This document shows positions 50,017 to 59,576 of a stretch of 64,000 nucleotides of DNA, one piece after another. Under the pieces are notes generated by a model, which saw nothing but the letters and a program-made list of their open reading frames with translations, was not told the DNA's origin and ran no database searches. Both the position numbers and the translations under genes were made by a program. Location of the stretch: the NCBI GenBank assembly GCA_024763035.1, contig JANTGG010000001.1, forward strand, positions 1-64,000, written 5' to 3'. Positions within the stretch are counted from its first letter, which is position 1; each line of letters begins with the position of its first letter. The DNA is from Desulfocapsa sp. GTDB taxonomy: Bacteria; Desulfobacterota; Desulfobulbia; Desulfobulbales; Desulfocapsaceae.

Positions 50017-50865
50017 TTACAGTGTCTTGATTGCACTGAGTCGTTGAATCCGCTCGGCAATGGGAGGGTGGGTGGAAAACAGATTTGCAAAATTGCCTCC
50101 GGCAAGGGGATTAACGATATACATCTGTGCCGTTGCCGGATTCACCTCCATGGGGCGGCGGCGATTGTAGTTCTCAAGTTGCTGCAGGGCTGTGGCAAGG
50201 GACATGGGATGCCCGCAAATGGCGGCTCCTGTGGCATCTGCTTGAAACTCCCTGCTTCTTGAAATTGCCATCTGAATAAGGGATGCTGCTAATGGGGCAA
50301 GAAACATCATCAGCAGGCTGCCGAGAAGTCCTCCACCGTCATCATCATCAGAACGTCCGCCGCCGAAGATCATAGCCCACTGGGCCATGGATGCCATATA
50401 ACTGATGGCTCCCGCCATGGTGGCGGCTATGGAGCTGATCAGGATATCACGATTTTTTATATGACCCAGCTCATGTGCCAGTACTCCTTCCAGTTCGTCG
50501 TGTTTGAGAATGTGCATCAGACCGGTTGTCACTGCCACTGCTGCATGCTCGGGATTTCTGCCGGTGGCGAAGGCATTCGGGGTATCCTGATGGATAATAT
50601 AGACCCGCGGCTTGGGCAGGCCGGCACGTGAGGCAAGCATGGCAACCATGGCATGCAGATCCCCCGCCTCTGCGGGAGAGACCTCTCTGGCACCACTCAT
50701 TTTCAGTGCCATTGTATCACTGTACCAGTAGGCAAAAAAGTTCATGCCCAGGGCAAGAATAAGGGCAAATACCATTCCGTTGCTGCCGCCGAGAAGTTGC
50801 CCCGCTACCATAAAAACTGCTGTCAGAGCTGCCATCAGCATCCCTGTTTTGATCATACTTGTCAT
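50017..50865 (-). CDS. htpX: Zinc metalloprotease HtpX
   Basis: LEGVLAHELGHIKNRDILISSIAATMAGAISYMA. Confidence 0.96.
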   Translation of the reverse strand: MTSMIKTGMLMAALTAVFMVAGQLLGGSNGMVFALILALGMNFFAYWYSDTMALKMSGAREVSPAEAGDLHAMVAMLASRAGLPKPRVYIIHQDTPNAFATGRNPEHAAVAVTTGLMHILKHDELEGVLAHELGHIKNRDILISSIAATMAGAISYMASMAQWAMIFGGGRSDDDDGGGLLGSLLMMFLAPLAASLIQMAISRSREFQADATGAAICGHPMSLATALQQLENYNRRRPMEVNPATAQMYIVNPLAGGNFANLFSTHPPIAERIQRLSAIKTL

Positions 50866-50970
50866 AATGTTCTCCAGGCTGTTGTGTGTTTCCTGTCGTT
50901 CCTCCTCCTGTTTTATCGAAGAGATACGATAATAATGGACAGGATGCTGTCAAGCATTGCGGTTTTGTGG

Positions 50971-51687
50971 CTACAGGTTTTTCACGTCAAAATCGGGATG
51001 CAGTTTGCAGGCTCTGTTGGCAAGGGCGGTGAGCTCTGCCTTTATGCTGTCTCTTTCCGGTAGCTGTGGCAGCACCGGCAGGATCTTTTCCACTGGTTCC
51101 GGCGGATGCACCCGCATCTTCTGTTCCATATCCACCCCACTGTTACTGGTGATTCCACCGGACATGGGGCCGGATGTGGTGCCGCCTCCGTCCAGGTCGC
51201 GCAAAAACAGCATGATACCGCTGATATCGTTTTTCCTGTAGAACAAGTCAATTTCTTCGGCGATGACCTCATGGTCTTCTGCAAGATCAGCAATGCGTAT
51301 CCGGTAGTCGTTTATATGATCCCGCAGAGTTTTGTAGATGGCAAAAAACATATTCCTGAATCGGGATTTTCTGAAAAATCCGTGAACCGGCTGTTCAGCA
51401 AGGAGGCGTTTACGGATGGTGGGAGATTCACTCACGTAAGAGTCGAAAAAGAGGACATCACCCAGTTTGGTCAGCTGATAAAATTCCTTTATCAACTGGT
51501 CATCCTGGAGCAGGGTGTATATGCGGAGCAGGTCAAAGCCTATGTCCTTCTCCAGGGCGATGGCAGCGTCGATAATCTCCTGCTGATAGTTGCTTGAATC
51601 CTCTTCTATGATTTTCCGAAAGCCGAAATAGCGGTCAGCAATCTCTTTTTTAATCTCAAATGCCAGATTTGTTGCGAAATCTTCCAT
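50971..51687 (-). CDS. Hypothetical protein
   Basis: 238-aa ORF, no competing ORF of better quality, starts just upstream of repeat copy C; no family recognised. Confidence 0.65.
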   Translation of the reverse strand: MEDFATNLAFEIKKEIADRYFGFRKIIEEDSSNYQQEIIDAAIALEKDIGFDLLRIYTLLQDDQLIKEFYQLTKLGDVLFFDSYVSESPTIRKRLLAEQPVHGFFRKSRFRNMFFAIYKTLRDHINDYRIRIADLAEDHEVIAEEIDLFYRKNDISGIMLFLRDLDGGGTTSGPMSGGITSNSGVDMEQKMRVHPPEPVEKILPVLPQLPERDSIKAELTALANRACKLHPDFDVKNL

Positions 51688-51723
51688 GGTGTCTCCAATA
51701 CTGCCTCTTGCTTAGATCCGTGG

Positions 51724-51837
51724 TGTTTAGTACCTTACAGATAATTTTCTTGTTTTTTCCGCAAGAAAATTTCTAATAAGGTACTTATGCCGGCTTACCG
51801 TTCATCACTGGTGTTAGTAACTTACAGATAATTTTCT
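51724..51837 (-). repeat. Dispersed repeat family 2 (copy C) with long hairpin
   Basis: gtaccttacagataattttcttg ... gcaagaaaatttctaataaggtac hairpin plus head gccggcttaccgttcatcactggtgttag. Confidence 0.85.
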
Positions 51838-51983
51838 CGGAGTCTTCGCTTACCTGTTTTTTGAAAAGAATTCATAAGGGCACGTCTCCCTCTCCGGTAA
51901 GTCCGGGAAAATGGATGGTTATAAGATATGTCAACCTCTTGTATAGTACAAGTTGTATCTTTTCTTTTTTGATTGGAACATGT

Positions 51984-53807
51984 ATGGGATATTCGGAATC
52001 AGGTGACGGAATTGCCGCTCGTGTAAAGGAGCAGGCTGATATTGTGCAGGTTATTGGGGAATACGTAGAGCTTAAGAAGGCGGGGGTGCGCTATCTTGGG
52101 CTTTGTCCGTTTCATGGTGAAAAGACACCCTCTTTTTCTGTGCACCCCGGACAGCAGTTTTTTTACTGTTTTGGCTGTGGTGCCTCCGGGGATGTCTACT
52201 CTTTTCTGATGAAGTATCATAACCTGGATTTCCCGGAAGCCCTGAAAAACCTGGCAGCTCGATATCAGATCGAACTTCCCGAGCGCAGGCAGTCGGCACA
52301 GGAAAAGGAGCGGGAACGGCTGCGAAAACGAATGTTTGCGGTGAATGAAAAAGCGGCTGCAATCTTTCGTGAATTCCTGATTCAATCACCCCGGGCGGCA
52401 ACTGCCAGGCGGTATCTGGAAAAAAGGCAGATTCCCCCGGAAACCCGGGAGCAATTTAAGCTTGGCTATGCACCGTCTCCCGACAGCGGCGGCTGGGATT
52501 TCCTCGGCAGTCAGCTCAATCGTGAAGAGTCGCAGATAGCCGAACAGCTCGGGTTACTGGTAAAAAAAGAGACTGGTGGAACCTATGACCGGTTTCGGGA
52601 CAGGGTGCTTTTCCCGATTTTTGACAGGCAGGGCAGAACTATTGGTTTTGGCGGCAGGATTCTCGGCGACGGGCAGCCGAAATATATGAACTCTCCGGAA
52701 AGTCCGATCTTTAACAAGAGTCGTTCTCTGCTTGGACTGTACCAGCAGGGTGATGCGATTCGTCGCAGACACCAGGCTGTACTAGTGGAAGGGAACTTTG
52801 ACCTGGTCTCCCTTGTTGTGCACGGATGCCCCAACGTGGTTGCACCCCTGGGCACTGCGCTGACCGTTCAGCAGTTACAGCTCCTGAAGCGATATGCAGA
52901 GGAGTGTGTTCTGCTTTTTGACGGAGATGCTGCCGGGGTGAAGGCTGCCATTCGTTCCGTGCCCCTTTTTCTCAGCGAACAGATGGCGGGCAAGGTTGCC
53001 CTGCTGCCTGCAGGACACGATCCGGATACTTATATTCAGGAAGAAGGGCTGGCAGCCCTGGAGGAACTTCTTGAAAAAGCCATGCCGCTGCCGGAATTTG
53101 TGCTTGCTCAGCTGGTGGAGGAACATGGTCTGACCCTTGACGGGAAGAACAGGATTATTCAGGAGCTTCGCCCCCTTCTGCAGGCAGCGGCGTCTCCGTT
53201 GCAGCGCTCTCTCATGCTCTCCCACTTCAGTGAAACCATAGGGCTTCCTGCAGAAGAGCTGGGGGCTGCTGTCACAGTACAGGATTCTGTTCCTCTGCCT
53301 CCCGAGCCGGAACGGCCGCAGGCAGCATCCCGGCAGATACTTGTGCCGCTGAGGTCTTCCCAAAAGCGACTGCTGACTTTTATGATCCTTTATCCTGCAT
53401 ACTTTAATAAACTTGAGGAGGCAGGGATTCGCTCCTGTCTGCGGGGAACGGTTGGAGAAATCCTTTTTCTGCAACTGATGGATCTGCTGAAGAAAAACAG
53501 TGAAGTCGAACCGGAAGAACTGCTGGCGGGCTTGCCGGAGGGAGGGGAACGGAAGATCGTGGCGGAGATCCTCCTGGAGTCATCTTCTGGAAACAATGAA
53601 CTTGGCTGTCAGGGAACAGATGCGGAGTTGAGTGAGTTGCTTCTGTGGTTGCAGAAAGAGGAATTGGGAGAACAGTCAAAAAAGTTAATGGAACAGATCA
53701 CAGAATGTTCCAGGCAAAATAAGGGAGTAGAATTGCAGGAATGTCTTCGCCAGAAAATGGAAGTGGATAAAAAGCTGCAGTCCCTTCGTCCCAGAATTCT
53801 CGAATGA
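51984..53807 (+). CDS. dnaG: DNA primase
   Basis: CPFHGEKTPSFSVHPGQQFFYCFGCGASGD zinc finger; toprim VEGNFDLVSL / LLFDGDAAG. Confidence 0.97.
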   Translation: MGYSESGDGIAARVKEQADIVQVIGEYVELKKAGVRYLGLCPFHGEKTPSFSVHPGQQFFYCFGCGASGDVYSFLMKYHNLDFPEALKNLAARYQIELPERRQSAQEKERERLRKRMFAVNEKAAAIFREFLIQSPRAATARRYLEKRQIPPETREQFKLGYAPSPDSGGWDFLGSQLNREESQIAEQLGLLVKKETGGTYDRFRDRVLFPIFDRQGRTIGFGGRILGDGQPKYMNSPESPIFNKSRSLLGLYQQGDAIRRRHQAVLVEGNFDLVSLVVHGCPNVVAPLGTALTVQQLQLLKRYAEECVLLFDGDAAGVKAAIRSVPLFLSEQMAGKVALLPAGHDPDTYIQEEGLAALEELLEKAMPLPEFVLAQLVEEHGLTLDGKNRIIQELRPLLQAAASPLQRSLMLSHFSETIGLPAEELGAAVTVQDSVPLPPEPERPQAASRQILVPLRSSQKRLLTFMILYPAYFNKLEEAGIRSCLRGTVGEILFLQLMDLLKKNSEVEPEELLAGLPEGGERKIVAEILLESSSGNNELGCQGTDAELSELLLWLQKEELGEQSKKLMEQITECSRQNKGVELQECLRQKMEVDKKLQSLRPRILE

Positions 53808-54100
53808 AAGAAAAAAAGTGAATTTTAACGTATTATTAAATTGTTAGCGGTGAAGTATGTCTATCTCTTCTTATCTCCTTGAATTACCTTTGCTTTGTTC
53901 GTTTTTGCCGCCGGCCTTCCCTGTCGCCGCTCTTTGCTGATAACTGATATTGTCCTTTTTTTTTAATTATTTATCCCGAAAAAGTTGAATATCATTACGA
54001 TTTTGTTATAGTACGAAACTGGGTAAACGGGAAATGGCTATTTGTGTTATACAGTTCGTTCTCAGGAACAGTTGAAAATGTGCTGCCAGGGTGAAGGGAA

Positions 54101-55723
54101 ATGATGGTATCTGAAAATAAGACAGTTGGGGGATCGTCCACCCAAGACAAAGGTGTTTCTGATCTTACGGGCATATTTGATGCCGGTGAACAGGTCAAGT
54201 CTGTTGGACTGCCCACGGGGGTGGAAGAGGATCGCCGTGACCAGAGCGCTCGTGATCGTCGTTCGGGACCCTTCTCAGATAGAAGGCGCAATCAGCGGCG
54301 ACTGGCCAGGGGACCTGCGAAACAGGCAGATCAGTCGGCTGATCCCATGAGTATATATCTTCGGGAGATGGGGACGCTTACGCTTCTCAGCCACGAAGAG
54401 GAGCTTGAACTTGCACGGATGATGGAAGAGGGGCTGATCCGGGTGCAGGATGCAGTATTGTCTACTCCCCTTGCTATTCCGGCATTGCGGCATGTTGCTG
54501 ACGATCTGCGTGCAGGGAACATAAAGATATTCCAGATTATCAGGGGTATTCAGGATAATCAGCCGGGAGTGGTGGAAAAGGAAAAAAAGGCTTTCCTGGC
54601 AAAGATCGATCAGGCGCTTGAGTTGGAGGAAAAACGGGTACTCCTGCAGGAACAGCTTGTACTGTGCGGTGAGGATGTTGAGCCAGCGGATGAGCTTACC
54701 GCTCAGATGCTGGCAATCGGCACGAAAATTTCACAGTTGTTTCGGGACCGGATCATCTGTACCCGTTGTATTAACGGAGTTGCCTCCAATCTGAAAGATC
54801 TGCAGAAGCGTTTCCGCAAGGTCAGGGTGGAGGTTTTAAAAGAGCATAAATTTGCCGGTGCGGATAATGGACAAGCGAATTTAAGTCCGGCGGAGCTTGA
54901 GCGGCGTATCAATATCCAGATGAAGGAGGATGCCGGGATCGGGTATCAGGCTTTAAATGCCATTTTGCATGAGCTTGAGACCGGGCGCGACATCAACAAA
55001 CATGCCAAGGAATCACTGGTGCGTGCCAACCTGCGGCTGGTTATCTCCGTTTCCAAAAAGTTTGTGAATCGCGGACTGCAGTTTCCCGATCTTATTCAAG
55101 AGGGAAATATCGGTCTGATGAAGGCCGTAGAGAAATTTGATTATCATCGCGGCTATAAGTTCAGCACCTATGCCACCTGGTGGATCCGCCAGTCCATCAC
55201 CCGTGGTATTGCCGATCAGGGGCGCACCATTCGTCTTCCTGTACATATGATAGAGACCGTTAACCGCCTGCTCAGGGTTTCCAAGGATTTTATCAGAGAG
55301 GAAAACAGGGAACCGAGTCCGGAAGAGATGGCAGAGCAGCTGGGTACTGACATCGAAAAGGTGAAGGCGGCCCTGAAAACGGCAAAAGATGCAATCTCCC
55401 TCGATACTCCGGTGGGAGATGACGAAGAGACCTTCCTTGGAGATTTTATTGAAGACTGCTCCACCCCCGGTCCCCATGAGGCCAGCATGGTTGAGAGTCT
55501 GAAGGAATGTCTCTGCAAGGTCATGTCATCCCTTTCTCCCCGGGAGGCAAAGGTTGTCCGTATGCGCTACGGTATTGATGTGGGCTGCGATCATACCCTC
55601 GAAGAGGTCGGCAAGTGTTTTGCTGTTACCCGAGAGCGTATTCGTCAGATTGAGGCACAGGCCATTAAAAAGCTGAAACATCCCTCGCGCATTGACGAAC
55701 TGCGGGTGTTTATGACCGATTGA
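54101..55723 (+). CDS. rpoD: Primary sigma factor RpoD-like
   Basis: [88 protein letters not shown]. Confidence 0.95.
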   Translation: MMVSENKTVGGSSTQDKGVSDLTGIFDAGEQVKSVGLPTGVEEDRRDQSARDRRSGPFSDRRRNQRRLARGPAKQADQSADPMSIYLREMGTLTLLSHEEELELARMMEEGLIRVQDAVLSTPLAIPALRHVADDLRAGNIKIFQIIRGIQDNQPGVVEKEKKAFLAKIDQALELEEKRVLLQEQLVLCGEDVEPADELTAQMLAIGTKISQLFRDRIICTRCINGVASNLKDLQKRFRKVRVEVLKEHKFAGADNGQANLSPAELERRINIQMKEDAGIGYQALNAILHELETGRDINKHAKESLVRANLRLVISVSKKFVNRGLQFPDLIQEGNIGLMKAVEKFDYHRGYKFSTYATWWIRQSITRGIADQGRTIRLPVHMIETVNRLLRVSKDFIREENREPSPEEMAEQLGTDIEKVKAALKTAKDAISLDTPVGDDEETFLGDFIEDCSTPGPHEASMVESLKECLCKVMSSLSPREAKVVRMRYGIDVGCDHTLEEVGKCFAVTRERIRQIEAQAIKKLKHPSRIDELRVFMTD

Positions 55724-55752
55724 CCTTTTGTTTATTGATTAAAGGTATTTAT

Positions 55753-55782
55753 ATCTCCCGGGCTCAGCCCGGGATTTTTGTT
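55753..55782 (+). terminator. Intrinsic terminator after rpoD
   Basis: tcccgggctcagcccgggatttttg. Confidence 0.85.
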
Positions 55783-55804
55783 TGTTTATCCTGTGTAGTG
55801 TCCC

Positions 55805-56908
55805 ATGGCAAATAACTCTCTGATTCATTGGCTTGCCTTAAGTCTTGTCCCCGGTTTGGGGAGCAAGTCAATCAGGCAGCTGGTGGACCGCTTCGGCGGT
55901 GCGGAGGAGGTCTTTGCCGCCTGTGTTCCCGGAAGTGAAAACAGTGAGAAGATCCGTGCCAATGTCTTTACTGCCCTTGGCACTCCCGAATCATTATACG
56001 AAGAAGCTGAAACGCAGCTGCAAGCCCTGAAAAAGCACGGGGCAGCAGTTGTCTGTCCCGATGATGCGGAGTATTCCCGGCTCCTGGAAACAATAAGCGA
56101 TCCGCCGCCTGTTCTCTATCTGCAGGGACGGATTGATCTCCTCTGCTCCCAATGTGTGGCGATGGTTGGTTCGCGCGCTGCCACAAGCTATGGCAGGCGC
56201 AGTTCCTTTACTCTGGCAAAGGGGCTTGCCGCTGCCGGTGTTACCGTGGTGTCCGGTCTTGCCCTGGGTGTGGATGGTGAGGCACACCGGGGAGCTCTTG
56301 CCGCAGGGGGAGCGACCGTGGCTGTCCTGGGCTGCGGTCTTGATGTCGTGTATCCACGGCAGAACGCAAAACTCCATGCAGCTATACGTCGTGACGGTCT
56401 GCTGGTCTCTGAGTATTTCCTGGGCACGCGACCGGACAGTTATCGCTTTCCTGCCCGCAATCGTATTATTGCAGGGTTGAGCAGTGGGGTTGTGGTGGTG
56501 GAGGCGGCTAAAAAATCCGGTTCCCTGATTACTGCTGAGATGGGGTTGGATGAAGGGAGAGAAATATTTGCAGTTCCGGGGCAAATCGATTCTTTTAAGA
56601 GTGACGGTACCCACTGGCTCCTGCAGCAGGGGGCGAGGCTGGTCTCTTCTGCAGACGATATTCTTGCCGGGCTGGATATTTACCGGTCAGCAGGTGGAGA
56701 GGCGGTCGAAAGTGGGGCGGTTGAGCAAAATGTGGATCCGGATGCGAGAGCACTCCTTACCGGAATAGATGTCTATCCGGTCCCAAGAAATGAGTTGATA
56801 GCCGCTTCCGGTCTTGATGCTGCAAAAGCGGCGGAACTGCTGCTTCTCCTCGAGCTTGAGGGGCTGGTGGAGATCCTTGCCGGTGACAGGGTACGGCGAA
56901 TACATTGA
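55805..56908 (+). CDS. dprA: DNA processing protein DprA
   Basis: VAMVGSRAATSYGRRSSFTLAKGLAAAGVTVVSGLALGVDGEAHRGAL. Confidence 0.96.
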   Translation: MANNSLIHWLALSLVPGLGSKSIRQLVDRFGGAEEVFAACVPGSENSEKIRANVFTALGTPESLYEEAETQLQALKKHGAAVVCPDDAEYSRLLETISDPPPVLYLQGRIDLLCSQCVAMVGSRAATSYGRRSSFTLAKGLAAAGVTVVSGLALGVDGEAHRGALAAGGATVAVLGCGLDVVYPRQNAKLHAAIRRDGLLVSEYFLGTRPDSYRFPARNRIIAGLSSGVVVVEAAKKSGSLITAEMGLDEGREIFAVPGQIDSFKSDGTHWLLQQGARLVSSADDILAGLDIYRSAGGEAVESGAVEQNVDPDARALLTGIDVYPVPRNELIAASGLDAAKAAELLLLLELEGLVEILAGDRVRRIH

Positions 56909-56942
56909 GCCTGCAGGCTCGAACAGATCAAAAACACAAAAA

Positions 56943-57638
56943 ATGAGGACGGAAATGCTTGATATCCAGTTTGCCCCATCCATTTTATCTGCCGATTTTG
57001 CACGGCTTGGCGAAGAGATCCGGGCTGTGGACGAAGCCGGTGCCGAGGTTATTCATATCGATGTGATGGATGGACATTTTGTGCCAAATATCACCATAGG
57101 GCCACTGGTGGTGAAAGCGGCACGACCTGTAACCGATAAGATCCTTGATGTGCATCTGATGATAGAAGACGCCGATACGTATATTGATTCTTTTGCCAAT
57201 GCCGGTGCCGACTGGATCACAGTGCATGTGGAAGCCTGTACCCACCTGCATCGAACTGTGGCGCGCATCAAAGAGCTTGGGAAAAAGGCAGGGGTTGTGC
57301 TGAATCCGGCAACGTCTCTGACAAGCCTTGATTATATCCTGGAAGAGGTGGATCTGGTCATGCTGATGAGTGTGAATCCGGGTTTTGGCGGCCAGTCCTT
57401 TATTGAGTCGACTCTTGGAAAAACAGACGAACTGAAAAGCAGAATAGACAAGCTGGGGCTGCAGGTCGGAATCGAAATCGATGGCGGTATCAGTCCAAAA
57501 TCAATTAAACGGGTGGCAGAGGCGGGGGCAAATATCTTTGTTGCCGGTTCTGCCATATATGGAAGCAATGATTACCGGGCAGTGATCGCCGAGATGCGTA
57601 CTCTTGCCGAAGAGGGGCGAGGGCTACGGGGAGTTTGA
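56943..57638 (+). CDS. rpe: Ribulose-phosphate 3-epimerase
   Basis: FAPSILSADFARLGEEI; VIHIDVMDGHFVPNITIGP; MSVNPGFGGQSFI. Confidence 0.97.
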   Translation: MRTEMLDIQFAPSILSADFARLGEEIRAVDEAGAEVIHIDVMDGHFVPNITIGPLVVKAARPVTDKILDVHLMIEDADTYIDSFANAGADWITVHVEACTHLHRTVARIKELGKKAGVVLNPATSLTSLDYILEEVDLVMLMSVNPGFGGQSFIESTLGKTDELKSRIDKLGLQVGIEIDGGISPKSIKRVAEAGANIFVAGSAIYGSNDYRAVIAEMRTLAEEGRGLRGV

Positions 57639-57669
57639 AGGCCGGCAGCAGTGACAGTCGGATGATTGC

Positions 57670-59289
57670 ATGAATTGGAAAGGAGTGGAGGACGATATGC
57701 AGCAGTGGAAGGCGATAAGGGAATGCAGGGCGTATACAGAATTGCAACGTTGTGCCGAAAATCTGCCTGATCTGACAGATACAGCAGTGCTCACTTCCGA
57801 GCGGATAGCACACTATGTATGCACAGGACCGGAGTTTCAGCTGTTGTACGGCTGTCAGCATATCAATGAGGAGATACTTGATCATTTCCAGGAAATTGCA
57901 GATGAATCCCGGCTGGTGGAGCAGTTCCGGCAGATGCGACGTGGAGCTGTGTTGAATAAGATTGAAGGGTATCCTTCGGAAGAGCGACAGGTTCTGCATA
58001 CCAGTTGTCGGGATATCTTCAGCACGCAGCCGGCAAGCCCAACGCAGACAGAGCAGGGGAAAGTAGAGTTGCAAAAGCTTAAGGAGTTTCTGCAGGAAGT
58101 GGAAAACGGCACACTTCGCGGCAGTTCCGGTGAGACATTTACAACACTTGTGCATGTGGGCATAGGCGGTTCTGATCTTGGTCCCCGTTCCATCTACGAG
58201 GCACTGCGTGCCTATCGAATAGGTGGACGAACGGTACACTTTATTGCAAATGTGGATCCTGATGATGCGGCGGATGTTCTCCAGGGGCTGGATCTGTCAA
58301 GGACACTGGTTGCAGTGGTCTCTAAGAGCGGGACAACACTTGAGACATTGAGCAATGAGACACTGGTGCGACAGGCATTAAAAGATGCCGGACTGGATCC
58401 TGCCGCACACTGTCTTGCGGTGACCGGTGAATCCAGTCCCATGGATAACCCGGAACATTACCTTCGTTCTTTTTATATGTATGACTATATCGGCGGCCGC
58501 TTCAGTTCCACGTCTGTGGTCGGCACGGTAATGCTTGGCTTTGCCCTCGGCTATTCCCGGGTGGAGTCTTTCCTGAAGGGAGCGGTACGAATGGATGAGG
58601 CGGCTGAAGAGGGTGATGTCCGTAAAAATCTGCCCCTTCTTCTTGCCCTGCTTGGGGTCTGGAATCATACACTTTTGCAAAAGCCCACAGTGGCAGTGCT
58701 TCCTTACAGTCAGGCGCTGCATAGATTTACCGCCCATCTGCAGCAGTGCGATATGGAATCCAACGGCAAGTCTGTACAGCGTAACGGTGAGCCGCTGCAG
58801 GGGCAAAGCGGTCCTGTGGTCTGGGGGGAACCCGGTACAAACGGACAGCATGCCTTTTATCAGCTGCTCCATCAGGGTACAGAAGAAGTTGCTGTGGAGT
58901 TTATCGGCTTTCGCAGGAGTCAGTATGGCAGGGATATGGTCATCAGGGAAACCACATCCCAGCAGAAACTTGTGGCGAACCTTCTGGCCCAGTCACTTGC
59001 CCTTGTGTCGGGCAAGGATGATGAGAACCCCAATAAGCGGTTTGCAGGTAATCGGTCAAATTCGGTCCTCATGGGAGATTGTCTGACACCGGAAAGTATG
59101 GGGGCATTGCTCGCTCTGTATGAGGCGAAGATAGTATTTCAGGGATTTTGCTGGAATGTGAACTCATTTGATCAGGAGGGTGTGCAGTTGGGAAAGGTGC
59201 TGGCTGGTCAGTTCCTTTCTGCAATGGTGGAGAAAAAGGTAGAAAATTCGGTGACAGGGGCATTCCTGCAGAGTGCGGGAATCGCCTGA
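57670..59289 (+). CDS. pgi: Glucose-6-phosphate isomerase
   Basis: VHVGIGGSDLGPRSIYEAL; VVSKSGTTLETLSNE; DYIGGRFSSTSVVG. Confidence 0.95.
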   Translation: MNWKGVEDDMQQWKAIRECRAYTELQRCAENLPDLTDTAVLTSERIAHYVCTGPEFQLLYGCQHINEEILDHFQEIADESRLVEQFRQMRRGAVLNKIEGYPSEERQVLHTSCRDIFSTQPASPTQTEQGKVELQKLKEFLQEVENGTLRGSSGETFTTLVHVGIGGSDLGPRSIYEALRAYRIGGRTVHFIANVDPDDAADVLQGLDLSRTLVAVVSKSGTTLETLSNETLVRQALKDAGLDPAAHCLAVTGESSPMDNPEHYLRSFYMYDYIGGRFSSTSVVGTVMLGFALGYSRVESFLKGAVRMDEAAEEGDVRKNLPLLLALLGVWNHTLLQKPTVAVLPYSQALHRFTAHLQQCDMESNGKSVQRNGEPLQGQSGPVVWGEPGTNGQHAFYQLLHQGTEEVAVEFIGFRRSQYGRDMVIRETTSQQKLVANLLAQSLALVSGKDDENPNKRFAGNRSNSVLMGDCLTPESMGALLALYEAKIVFQGFCWNVNSFDQEGVQLGKVLAGQFLSAMVEKKVENSVTGAFLQSAGIA

Positions 59290-59305
59290 CGGGGTGTTGC
59301 GGATA

Positions 59306-59403
59306 AAAAATGAATAATCATTCATTTTTCAGGATAATCAGATTCGTTTTTTGTTGACAAAGGTTACGTTCAGAGATATTCTCCCTCGCTGAATGACTAT
59401 TCA
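59306..59403 (+). promoter_or_regulatory. Candidate dsrAB promoter flanked by two TGAAT-N4-ATTCA palindromes
   Basis: Palindromes at 59306-59329 (aaaaatgaat-aatc-attcattttt) and 59390-59403 (tgaat-gact-attca); TTGACA at 59354-59359 and TATTCT at 59377-59382 (17-nt spacing). Confidence 0.55.
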
Positions 59404-59576
59404 ATAGTTTCGTTTCATATTCTGTCGTTTTTGTCATTGGCAAATGCAAAAAGCCGGATGACTTGAGGTGGGGTGAATGTTCTCATACTCTCCTTCGGTT
59501 TTTGAAGCAGTCGCTTTTGATGCGTATATTCTGGTAAAGGAAGAAGTATAATCAGTAATTTAAAGGAGGAAAATTC

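Noticed and set aside
57505-58239. 244-aa minus-strand ORF
   Set aside because: Antisense to rpe/pgi; spans two confident genes.
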